Source: a virus
Virus record (IMG/VR): IMGVR_UViG_3300050821_011366
Coordinates: 1-42,379 of that record
Strand: one strand, 5' to 3'
DNA: 42,379 nt
Every line of letters starts with the position of its first letter. Positions within the stretch are counted from its first letter, which is position 1. Under the pieces are notes generated by a model. The model was not told the DNA's origin. It saw only the letters and a list, made by a program, of their open reading frames with translations, and made no database searches. The translations under genes and the position numbers were made by a program. Positions 22,387-29,134 of the stretch are shown one piece after another.

Positions 22387-23825
22387 AGCAGAAAGAGACG
22401 CGCGAAGTGAGTCAAACTTTAGAAACCTTGGTTAAGAAATTCAAAGCGGGCAAAATTGCTCCTCATGTTTACAGTACGGACGGAGCCTCTCGTGACCCGG
22501 AATGCTCAATCAAAGGATGCACGTGGTACTGGAGTGAGCATTTAGAGGAAAAGCTGCTACGTATTGTGAAAGAGGCAGCACGTACAGCAGCTGCGCCTTT
22601 CCCGCCAACCCCACCACGAAGGGAGAGAAACATGATTGAGCAAAAAGAGCATATCGGCAAAGATGGACGCTCACACTTCCGCGTCACTGGCGGCAACTGC
22701 GCTTGCGGCTGGACGGTCATCAACGAAGCAGAATGGATTTTCCATTTAACGCGCGAACGAGCCATTCCAAAAGAACCGCGCATCGACCAAGACGCAGGCG
22801 AGCAGGACGGATTGCGACCGATTCCACTTCGGGCCCCTATACCGCAGAGCGGTGGGGAGCCTGTTGTACAAATCAACGCATTTTGGCGCGAAGGTGTGTG
22901 GCAAATAGAAATCGACTACCACAAGAAAGACAGCGCGTTTGTCGTTAAAGACGACCTAGAAACCGCGCTCAGAGCGGCAGCGGAATCAGCCGTTGAGAAT
23001 TATATTTTCCGCAGAGATAAAGCTGGGGAAAAACTGGAAGGTCCTGAACGTTCTTGTGCGGCTGCAAATCAACGGTCCTTGGAGCCGGATAACGAAGTGA
23101 AGCCGCAAGGTGCAGTCCAAGCTGGCGCACAAGTGGAAGGGGCCTTGAACCCCGCTTTGGCGGCTGAGCGTAATCAACCGCCAGACTTAGCCGAGCGGGA
23201 GCGCGTGGACGAGCAGGGAGCGTTGCGGGCTGGCGAGTCGTTTCAGCAACGTGTGCGTGAATGGACGATAGCATGTTTTGGGCAGCAAATAGCTGACGAC
23301 AAAGTAGAACGCAACCACCGATTCCTAGAAGAATCACTTGAGTTGGTACAGACACTTGGTTGCACGCAGAGTGAAGCGCACCAACTTGTCGATTATGTTT
23401 TCTATCGACCGCAAGGCATACCGCCGCAGGAATGCGGAGGAGTCCTTGTTACGTTGATGGCACTGTGTAACGCGAATGGCCTAACAGCAGATTTGTGCGG
23501 AGAAATTGAACTTGAGCGCGTTTACAAAAAGATTGAGCAGATTCGAGCCAAGCAAGCGGCCAAGCCTAAGCATTCTCCGTTATCAGAGCCCCTCGCCATT
23601 CCCCCGGCAGGCAAGGGAGACGCGCTGTCTAAGGGTGCTTTGGACAGGCTATCTCAGGACATCACCGGCGATGAATGCGAAATCGAACAGCTTACAAAGG
23701 CGCTGGAGAAAATCGCTGCGTTACCGCTAGGGCATCACGACGCCAAGCGAATTGCTCTAGATGCGCTCGAAGAAGCGTCACTCGCACGCAAGGCACCCGA
23801 AGGCGGGAAGGGCGGTGAGAAGTGA
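22383..23825 (+). CDS. Large protein with a C-terminal MazG-like domain
   Basis: A 480-aa protein. Residues 290-395 look like the MazG-like domain of phages and alpha-proteobacteria: FQQRVREWTIACFGQQIADD, ERNHRFLEESLELVQTLGC, EAHQLVDYVFYRPQG, ECGGVLVTLMALCNANGL, with E-x-x-E and later Asp residues for metal. Residues 80-190 include a CACGW zinc-like piece and a beta-rich stretch (VVQINAFWREGVWQIEIDYH). Long Pro/Ala/Glu linkers join the parts. The layout suggests fused phage genes. It starts with ATGA overlap. Codon use is richer in G+C than in the replication block, a sign of separate origin. Confidence 0.65.
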   Translation: MKQKETREVSQTLETLVKKFKAGKIAPHVYSTDGASRDPECSIKGCTWYWSEHLEEKLLRIVKEAARTAAAPFPPTPPRRERNMIEQKEHIGKDGRSHFRVTGGNCACGWTVINEAEWIFHLTRERAIPKEPRIDQDAGEQDGLRPIPLRAPIPQSGGEPVVQINAFWREGVWQIEIDYHKKDSAFVVKDDLETALRAAAESAVENYIFRRDKAGEKLEGPERSCAAANQRSLEPDNEVKPQGAVQAGAQVEGALNPALAAERNQPPDLAERERVDEQGALRAGESFQQRVREWTIACFGQQIADDKVERNHRFLEESLELVQTLGCTQSEAHQLVDYVFYRPQGIPPQECGGVLVTLMALCNANGLTADLCGEIELERVYKKIEQIRAKQAAKPKHSPLSEPLAIPPAGKGDALSKGALDRLSQDITGDECEIEQLTKALEKIAALPLGHHDAKRIALDALEEASLARKAPEGGKGGEK

Positions 23826-24013
23826 GTGAGCGCAAAGTGGTGCGAATTGAGATTGAGTACGAGGATGGCGAGATACGCGGCGCAAGCGGTGAAGTGGCGA
23901 CGCAGATATGGAAGTGGATTTCTGGCTTAGAAATAATGAATTACATTCATGGCGCAGAGTACAGGGGACCAAAAATGGAGCAATTGCGCGCGCCCCAGCC
24001 AAAGACGGACTGA
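23822..24013 (+). CDS. Small protein of unknown function
   Basis: A 63-aa protein starting at GTG, overlapping the previous stop (GTGA). It has a beta-strand opening (KVVRIEIEYEDGEIRGASGE) and a helical middle. No family is recognised. Its base composition goes with the preceding gene. Confidence 0.5.
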   Translation: MSERKVVRIEIEYEDGEIRGASGEVATQIWKWISGLEIMNYIHGAEYRGPKMEQLRAPQPKTD

Positions 24014-24023
24014 TGGAGGGAAA

Positions 24024-24371
24024 ATGAACGAGACAAAAGAACGTTTGACGTTGCTAAGTCACGACGCGCTTGTCGAGCAGTACTTAAAGATGCAAGAAAT
24101 TTACGAGCGGCGAATAAACCAGTTGAAGCAAGCGTTGAGTTTGACTGGTTCTTTGAGTGACGACGCACGAAGAAAGGAATTGATGATCCAGTTGATACTT
24201 CGAGACATGAATTGGGCCGAAGCTTTGCATAGAGCATCGGGTGGGCAGATAGTCGTAGAACTTGGCAAGGGTTTGAACGACACGAGGAGTTTGATGAGGG
24301 CCGCAAAAAAGTTCTTGGACGATTTTTCCGGCGTAAGGCAGCTGCCGTCAGGAGAAGAGGCTTCGAAATGA
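24024..24371 (+). CDS. Helical protein of unknown function
   Basis: A 115-aa protein; ATG 24024 follows TGGAGGGAAA. It is almost all helix (ALVEQYLKMQEIYERRINQL, ELMIQLILRDMNWAEALH). No family is recognised. It is coupled to the next gene by ATGA. Confidence 0.6.
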   Translation: MNETKERLTLLSHDALVEQYLKMQEIYERRINQLKQALSLTGSLSDDARRKELMIQLILRDMNWAEALHRASGGQIVVELGKGLNDTRSLMRAAKKFLDDFSGVRQLPSGEEASK

Positions 24372-24634
24372 AGTACGTAATGTTCGAGCACACCGTAGCG
24401 GGACTGACCAGAAAAGTTCCGATAATCTTTCCTGACGAACTGGTTCACAAGTTTGTAGCCGAAGCGATTGCCAATCATAGAGAGTATCGTGAGTTCGGTT
24501 TGAAAGTTGTTTCAGCAGGACAGTGCGCCATAGAATGTTCGGGCATATTCGGCGAATCAGAAACGCTGAAGCTCAAATCGAATCAGACCGACGGTTTGGT
24601 TATCAACAGCTACGATTACCTGCACGGATTGTAG
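24368..24634 (+). CDS. Uncharacterised protein, parent of the fragment at 21904
   Basis: An 88-aa protein starting MKYVMFEHTVAGLTRKVPII and containing FPDELVHKFVAEAIANH and SAGQCAIECSG. It looks like a small alpha/beta protein that may recur in phages. A truncated copy of its start lies 2.4 kb upstream. The function is unknown. Confidence 0.6.
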   Translation: MKYVMFEHTVAGLTRKVPIIFPDELVHKFVAEAIANHREYREFGLKVVSAGQCAIECSGIFGESETLKLKSNQTDGLVINSYDYLHGL

Positions 24635-24817
24635 ATGAGTATTGGTTTTTGTTTTTATGACCGTTGCGCAAAGCCGTTCGAGCGTCACGTACGTTCGCGT
24701 AATCCGAAACGATTTTGCTCACATAAGTGTCAGCAACGTCATTGGGTTGAAGAGAATCGTATGCACCATAATCGTAAAAGCAGGTTGTCGATGCGGAAGT
24801 TCAGGATGAAAAAATGA
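24635..24817 (+). CDS. Small zinc-finger protein
   Basis: A 60-aa basic protein with CFYDRCAKPF and RFCSHKCQQRHW, a Cx4C...Cx3C finger seen in several small DNA-binding phage and bacterial proteins, and a Lys/Arg tail. Nucleic-acid binding is likely. It starts directly after the previous stop and is coupled to the next gene by ATGA. Confidence 0.65.
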   Translation: MSIGFCFYDRCAKPFERHVRSRNPKRFCSHKCQQRHWVEENRMHHNRKSRLSMRKFRMKK

Positions 24818-25170
24818 GAGTTTACTATTTCGGTTGTTGGGAAGACGTGGGTCACTACATGCGTAGTTCAAGTAGCGACCGCTCGTTAGAAAGTTGCAGA
24901 GCGGAACACGATTTCATGTATACGAATCCGTGGGGTACGAACATCGACGGAGGCCTGTGTCCGAAAGGTCCGCAAAACGAAGGCGCCGCCTTGGTCCACC
25001 AGAAAGACGGTTGGACCGCCTTGTCGTTCTGGGATAGAAGCGTAGACAGTAGACTGGGTTCGAATAGCAATTTTCTGGCCGAAGGAACGTTTGACTTGGC
25101 GCAGATGATTGCCATCGCCAAAGAGCATTTTCCAACCGTCATGGAGAGAATCAAGTTCAAGATTTACTGA
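24814..25170 (+). CDS. Uncharacterised conserved-looking protein
   Basis: A 118-aa protein: MRVYYFGCWEDVGHYMRS, GGLCPKGPQNEGAALVHQKD, GWTALSFWDRSVDSRLGSNS. Small proteins of the 'YYFGC....GHY' and 'W.ALSFWD.SVD.R.GS.S.F' style are seen in other phages and mobile DNA. The function is unknown. Confidence 0.6.
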   Translation: MRVYYFGCWEDVGHYMRSSSSDRSLESCRAEHDFMYTNPWGTNIDGGLCPKGPQNEGAALVHQKDGWTALSFWDRSVDSRLGSNSNFLAEGTFDLAQMIAIAKEHFPTVMERIKFKIY

Positions 25171-25182
25171 AGGCAGGGGAAA

Positions 25183-25362
25183 ATGAGCGTTACGCCAGAA
25201 TTGAATAGACGGGAAGAGCTAGAAGCTCGTGTAGGAAAAGACGCTGTAGAAGTTTGGAATATAGCGCATGGTCGTTACAAAGAAGAGTCGCCATGCCCAT
25301 GTTTTATTTGTGCGGAGCGATTAGAAGCAGTGGCCAAGTGGTTGAAAGAGAGAAAGCCATGA
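25183..25362 (+). CDS. Small CxCxxC protein
   Basis: A 59-aa protein with start ATG 25183 after CAGGGGAAA, coupled by ATGA to the next gene. It has a helical charged body, CPCFICAERL (three Cys) and a helical end. It is real by coupling and codon pattern; the function is unknown. Confidence 0.55.
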   Translation: MSVTPELNRREELEARVGKDAVEVWNIAHGRYKEESPCPCFICAERLEAVAKWLKERKP

Positions 25363-25661
25363 GCAACTGGTGGGAAGATTCCGTCATACGTCTTAGAAGA
25401 AGGCATTATTTGCCGTTCACGTTTGAGGGACAGCACCAAGTTACATTTGTGACTTTTACGAAAGTTATTTGGTCAGTGACAATCTGGGACGAGTATTCTG
25501 TTGATGCTCCGCTGAAGCAGAGGTACGTTAGAGGAGTTCCGGGAACAGTTCGGCACGCAACGAACTATATGTTTCCTGCGTGGCGTTGTAGCAAATGCCG
25601 AGCAGTATTCATTGTCGGAGATCAAGAAAGTTTGCATCACGAATGCACGGAGGTAAAATGA
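25359..25661 (+). CDS. Small CxxC-CxxxC protein
   Basis: A 100-aa protein starting MSNWWEDSVIRLRRRHYLPF, with a strand-rich middle and a C-terminal zinc knuckle (WRCSKCRAVFIVG, HHECTE). It is coupled by ATGA on both sides. No family is recognised. Confidence 0.58.
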   Translation: MSNWWEDSVIRLRRRHYLPFTFEGQHQVTFVTFTKVIWSVTIWDEYSVDAPLKQRYVRGVPGTVRHATNYMFPAWRCSKCRAVFIVGDQESLHHECTEVK

Positions 25662-25981
25662 AGCGACCTATGATACAAATGACCACGTGTTCGTGGATGG
25701 ATGTAACGTTGGTACCGTTAGACCAGTATGATAGGCTAATGAAACTGACGCAGAGTCCGTTGTTCCTCAGAGAGCCGTTGTGGTTCAATTCGAATCCAAA
25801 CGTATTGAAATTAGAGGTAGCTGCTGATCGGTGTTCTGCAAAAGTCTACGCACAGATGCCAGGGGTCGCCAGCATTCTTGTTACATACAAATTGAAGTTA
25901 GACGGTGAGCGGACAAAAATGACTAGGATGTATCAAAGAATAAAAGTAACTCCAGTCAAAGCAAACGTTTCTGTCCTATAA
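25658..25981 (+). CDS. Uncharacterised protein
   Basis: A 107-aa protein starting MKRPMIQMTTCSWMDVTLVP, beta-rich (LKLEVAADRCSAKVYAQM, SILVTYKLKLDG). It is the last gene of the small-gene run. An open stretch follows in the same frame after its TAA stop (see next entry). Confidence 0.55.
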   Translation: MKRPMIQMTTCSWMDVTLVPLDQYDRLMKLTQSPLFLREPLWFNSNPNVLKLEVAADRCSAKVYAQMPGVASILVTYKLKLDGERTKMTRMYQRIKVTPVKANVSVL

Positions 25982-26101
25982 CTGTTTAACAGTTCGTACG
26001 TAGCTTTGGGATTCAGAAAGGAAAAAGAAGCCGTTATACTAGAGCAGTTCCAGAAAACAATTGAGTTGGACGGGCTTTTTCAGAACGATGGTTGCGTTTA
26101 G
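25982..26101 (+). other. In-frame open stretch after a stop; possible decayed or readthrough ORF
   Basis: Directly after the TAA of the previous gene the same frame runs on for 39 codons to TAG at 26099, reading like protein (LGFRKEKEAVILEQFQKT, then IELDGLFQNDGCV). There is no ATG and no clear ribosome site; GTG 26000 or TTG 26006 are possible starts. It may be a degraded gene end, a readthrough tail or chance. The remaining bases to 26131 hold only the ribosome site of the next gene. Confidence 0.25.
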
Positions 26102-26131
26102 GCGTTGTAGAAGTTCTGAGGAGGTAGTCCG

Positions 26132-26314
26132 ATGGGCTATACCAAAGATAATCCGCCTTGCAGTCAGCCGGGTCCGGCCAGTACTTTCGCCACAGTAGTC
26201 GATTCAAAAAAGAATACAACCGAGCAGTGGCGTCAAGGCGGCGCAAAGTCGCCAGCAGAAGCCATCAGCAGTAATCCCAACAAACAGCCAGTCAATCCGA
26301 ACGACGTAAAGTAA
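26132..26314 (+). CDS. Small disordered protein
   Basis: A 60-aa protein with a strong ribosome site (GAGGAGGTAGTCCGATG). It is rich in Asn, Pro, Gln and Lys (QWRQGGAKSPAEAISSNPNK) and probably unstructured. No family is recognised; the neighbouring KGG-type gene is similarly basic and flexible. Confidence 0.5.
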   Translation: MGYTKDNPPCSQPGPASTFATVVDSKKNTTEQWRQGGAKSPAEAISSNPNKQPVNPNDVK

Positions 26315-26340
26315 ATTTCAGAGCGGAGAGAACTGTTCAG

Positions 26341-26508
26341 ATGCGTCAGAAGATGACACCGAGGCAGAAAGCTGGTCAGAAGGGCGGGAAGGCCACCGCT
26401 CGTAAACATGATTCTGCCCACTACGAAAATATCGGGCGTCGTGGTGGACTGATGTGCCGTACGTTGTACAGTTCGGCATTTTATAGCAGTATCAGGAAAC
26501 CGAAATGA
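26341..26508 (+). CDS. KGG-motif small protein
   Basis: A 55-aa protein. GQKGGKATARKHDSAHYENI followed by GRRGG is the KGG repeat pattern of the small 'stress-induced KGG' proteins (Con-10/GsiB type), which are flexible and linked to desiccation or stress survival in bacteria and fungi. In a phage the role is unknown; DNA or virion packing is possible. It is coupled by ATGA to the next gene. Confidence 0.6.
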   Translation: MRQKMTPRQKAGQKGGKATARKHDSAHYENIGRRGGLMCRTLYSSAFYSSIRKPK

Positions 26509-27395
26509 AGGCCGCACTGAGAAGAATGAACTCGGTTTCCAACGCGCCACCAGCAAAATGTCCGACTGTCGTGGAAGAGGTTCCGTATACAGACGAGCGT
26601 TACGCTCGTTTGAAGCTGCTCGCAAGTACATACGATGAGCGGAATCTAATCGACAGAACCACTGTAGCGTACAAGTTCTGGCAAAAAACGGACTGGGATG
26701 CTTTGAAGGACGAGTTCTACGTTTCTGTGGACGCTCGTGGCGGGTACAAATACAGGTCAGTAGCAGAGTTCGCCGCAGAGAAGTTCAAAAAAGCGCATGA
26801 GCGTGAGTGGGTGCTTTTGGCTATTGGTCCGTATCCGTCAAAAAGAGTTCCGTGGAAAGGTAGCTGGACGCTGGAGCGCCACAACGAACATTGGCGCGCC
26901 GACAAACGCACAAATGTTCTAGCCAAAGCGTTAGAGAAGCAAGCAGACGCTGCAACGATTTCGTATTCGCTAGCGTCGTATTACATCGACGAGATGTCCA
27001 AGTTGAAAACGTGGCTTGACGAGTTGATGGAATATTCGGGCCACGAATTGTTCAAGCGAGTGAAGCCGGGTGCATCGAAAGGCGTCAGAGAAGAAGCCAA
27101 AAAAGAAATGCGCTTCATTCTGGCGGCGCAGCAGAAGTTGTTGAATTTGATGGACCAGGTACGCACTAGCGTACAGACTTCTGTGGGTGGCCCAAACGCA
27201 GTTGTCGCAACGCTAGCGGCTCAGGTGTTTAGAGATCAATTGAAGTCTCCGTTGAACGCTGGCAGACCGGATAATGTACGGCATCTAATCACCCAGATGA
27301 CCGAAGTTGCGATTGCTCGTTCGGAGTTGTATAAAACGTCATTGCCGAATCTAGAAGCAATAGACGTTGAGCCTGTGCATAAAAAGCCGATGTAG
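26505..27395 (+). CDS. Uncharacterised 296-aa helical protein, possible small-terminase-type role
   Basis: Start ATG 26505, coupled. The front has YTDERYARLKLLASTYDERN and KFWQKTDWDALKDEF, the middle WVLLAIGPYPSKRVPWKG, and the rest is long helices (KKEMRFILAAQQKLLNLMDQ, VATLAAQVFRDQL). I do not recognise a family. Its place at the border between accessory and structural genes, and its helical oligomer-like nature, would suit a small terminase or a scaffold-like protein, but no decisive motif is seen. Confidence 0.55.
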   Translation: MKAALRRMNSVSNAPPAKCPTVVEEVPYTDERYARLKLLASTYDERNLIDRTTVAYKFWQKTDWDALKDEFYVSVDARGGYKYRSVAEFAAEKFKKAHEREWVLLAIGPYPSKRVPWKGSWTLERHNEHWRADKRTNVLAKALEKQADAATISYSLASYYIDEMSKLKTWLDELMEYSGHELFKRVKPGASKGVREEAKKEMRFILAAQQKLLNLMDQVRTSVQTSVGGPNAVVATLAAQVFRDQLKSPLNAGRPDNVRHLITQMTEVAIARSELYKTSLPNLEAIDVEPVHKKPM

Positions 27396-27424
27396 GGAAG
27401 TGGTTGCGAAAAGGAAATCAGCCC

Positions 27425-27763
27425 ATGATGCAGACATCGTTTCCAATTTCGACCACGCAAGCGTTGACCGCGATTCAGTTTATTTTTAATTTGGGCATGG
27501 CGTATGCGATATATATCATGCAGAGAGACAAGACGGACAAGAAAAACGGTAACGGAAACGGAAAGAACCAGCTAGACAAGTTCCAGTCCATGTTGCAAGA
27601 AGCAAATATGAAAGCCGAACATGAAAATGCCATGAGAGCTGTAGCAGAGATGAACAGTAATGTACGGTCGTTAACGTCTACTGTGCAAGGAGTTGATCGG
27701 AGAATGGACGACCTTACAGACCGTGTTTTGCTGCTAGAAAGAGACCGCCGGCCAAGAGGGTAA
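27425..27763 (+). CDS. Membrane-anchored coiled-coil protein
   Basis: A 112-aa protein. Residues 5-32 include one transmembrane helix (ALTAIQFIFNLGMAYAIYIM), then a charged NGNGNGK linker, then a coiled coil (LQEANMKAEHENAMRAVAEM, VQGVDRRMDDLTDRVLLLER). Start ATG 27425 is preferred to TTG 27404. This shape is seen in small phage membrane proteins, including holin- or spanin-like ones, but no lysis motif is present. Confidence 0.6.
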   Translation: MMQTSFPISTTQALTAIQFIFNLGMAYAIYIMQRDKTDKKNGNGNGKNQLDKFQSMLQEANMKAEHENAMRAVAEMNSNVRSLTSTVQGVDRRMDDLTDRVLLLERDRRPRG

Positions 27764-27786
27764 AATCTACTGTAGGATTGAGACGA

Positions 27787-28173
27787 ATGAATTATTTATT
27801 GACTGTAAGCGACCTCTTGATTTGGTTTTCGTACTTTGTAGCCCCCTTGTTGTTGTTTCATGTGTGGTATAGAAAAGGGCATGTGCGGCCGTGCTGGGCT
27901 ACAAAGAAAATGCTCATTTGGTTTTCTGTGTTCGCCACCTGCTGTGGTTTGGTGCATTTGTTCGAATTGTTTACCATAGGGTCATGGACTTGGGAGTTGA
28001 CCTTGCTCAAAGCAGTGGCTGCTGTAGCGAGTATAGGTTTAGTTTTGGAACTGGGAAAAAACGTAGCCGCGTTGGCCACTACTCCCACGAAAATGGAAAA
28101 GGTATTGGCTGAGCAGGTGCAGTTGCGGGGCACGATCGCTGTCATGAATCGTAAGATGGGGGTTCAGATTTGA
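27787..28173 (+). CDS. Ethylene-receptor-type sensor domain, stand-alone membrane protein
   Basis: A 128-aa protein with three transmembrane helices. Helix 1, VSDLLIWFSYFVAPLLLF, holds Asp9, Tyr16 and Pro20 with the spacing of Asp25, Tyr32 and Pro36 of plant ETR1. Helix 2 holds CCGLVHLFEL, Cys53 and His57 matching the copper ligands Cys65 and His69. Helix 3, LTLLKAVAAVASIGLVLEL, matches the bacterial pattern with the Lys corresponding to ETR1 Lys91. No GAF or kinase part follows, only a short helical tail. Bacterial proteins with this domain are usually kinase or cyclase sensors. A gas- or copper-linked decoy or sensor is possible. The domain call is strong; ethylene binding is inference. Confidence 0.78.
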   Translation: MNYLLTVSDLLIWFSYFVAPLLLFHVWYRKGHVRPCWATKKMLIWFSVFATCCGLVHLFELFTIGSWTWELTLLKAVAAVASIGLVLELGKNVAALATTPTKMEKVLAEQVQLRGTIAVMNRKMGVQI

Positions 28174-28343
28174 AATTGTGCAACAGCATTGCATTGATGC
28201 AGATTGCCTGCATGTTGGGTAGTGCCGTGTTCGTTGCGCTGTATGTTTGCTATCGTGTCAAGAAAGACAAGTTGGTGAAAGAAGAAAAAGAAGGTCCGAG
28301 CAGCAAGGTCATAGTTTTCACGAAGAAGCAGGAGGGTGTATGA
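28170..28343 (+). CDS. Small single-pass membrane protein
   Basis: A 57-aa protein beginning at TTG 28170, overlapping the TGA of the ethylene-receptor-like gene. It has one hydrophobic helix (IACMLGSAVFVALYVCY) followed by a basic/acidic tail (RVKKDKLVKEEKEGPSSK). It is coupled on both sides by overlaps. It may be an assembly partner of the neighbouring membrane proteins. Confidence 0.55.
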   Translation: MKLCNSIALMQIACMLGSAVFVALYVCYRVKKDKLVKEEKEGPSSKVIVFTKKQEGV

Positions 28344-28594
28344 GCACCGGAGGAAAGCCAGGAGCTGCTTACAGGTTTCGCGTAGTGGGAAAAAACGTGT
28401 CCATTGCCGACCCAGAGAAAATCGTCGTGTCGTGGGCCACTGTGGATTCTGTTGACAACAAGTATGCAGCAACGGGAACGATTACCGTTCCAAAGGAAGA
28501 GGCGTCGTATTATGAATTCGGAATTGATTACGTGGACACGATTTTGCCTGACGTTGGCGGCAGGTCTATGGGCGGGTCAAAGCGTAAAAGCTAA
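28340..28594 (+). CDS. Small soluble beta-rich protein
   Basis: An 84-aa protein: AAYRFRVVGKNVSIADPEKI, VVSWATVDSVDNKYAATGTI, then a short acidic and Gly/Ser end. It overlaps the next gene by 83 bases. No signal peptide or membrane helix. The pattern is that of a small Ig-like beta-sandwich; no family is named. Confidence 0.55.
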   Translation: MSTGGKPGAAYRFRVVGKNVSIADPEKIVVSWATVDSVDNKYAATGTITVPKEEASYYEFGIDYVDTILPDVGGRSMGGSKRKS

Positions 28595-29120
28595 AGCGTT
28601 GCAGCTGTATTTTGACACGTTCGTTGTGGCGACTGCGGTAATAGAGTCGTCGAGATTGTTGGTAGATCGAGAGTCAGACGTGTACAGAATCGTCTACAGC
28701 GCAGGAACGATAGCTATTCTGGTAGCGTCGTTTTTCGTGGGCTGGAAAGAAAAGCCCAAAGCGTTGTCGGTGTTGGCATCGATGGCGCCTAGTTTGTTGT
28801 TTGGGTGGTTGGCGTACAAAGAAATGGTCGTAGAGAAAGACACAATCATTTGTCTGGTAGAGGGTATGCTGCTCACGTTCGTGGGTCTGCTGTTGTTGAC
28901 TCGCGTACCGTTTTCCAAGGACCGACTAGTGTACGGAACGCTAGCTGTATTCTGGTTGGTGCTGGCATTTTTCGACTACGTGTTCGTAGTCAATTTCTCT
29001 GACTGGTGGTTGTTGACTAGCGACTGGGTTCCGACGTTGTGTGGTCTAGCGGCGTTCGGTTGGATAATCCGAAATCGTTACAAGCGTCAAGACAATTTTG
29101 CTGCGGCAGACAGCTGGTAA
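28512..29120 (+). CDS. Polytopic membrane protein of unknown function
   Basis: A 202-aa protein; start ATG 28512 after AAGGAAGAGG. It has about six hydrophobic helices (FCLTLAAGLWAGQ, IVYSAGTIAILVASFFVGW, MAPSLLFGWLAY, MLLTFVGLLLLT, LAVFWLVLAFFDYVFVV, LCGLAAFGWII). Loops are short. It starts inside the preceding gene. It may be a holin or antiholin-like protein, or part of the sensor-like cluster. No family is recognised. Confidence 0.6.
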   Translation: MNSELITWTRFCLTLAAGLWAGQSVKAKALQLYFDTFVVATAVIESSRLLVDRESDVYRIVYSAGTIAILVASFFVGWKEKPKALSVLASMAPSLLFGWLAYKEMVVEKDTIICLVEGMLLTFVGLLLLTRVPFSKDRLVYGTLAVFWLVLAFFDYVFVVNFSDWWLLTSDWVPTLCGLAAFGWIIRNRYKRQDNFAAADSW

Positions 29121-29134
29121 AAAAGGAGTGAGCG

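Noticed and set aside
26012-26040. TATACT with a weak TTCAGA 17 bases upstream as a promoter before the structural region
   Set aside because: The -35 matches only 4 of 6 and lies within a possibly coding stretch; too weak to list.
25982-26131. Search for a tRNA in the gap after 25981
   Set aside because: No cloverleaf or GTTCRANNC-type T-arm with a matching acceptor stem could be built.
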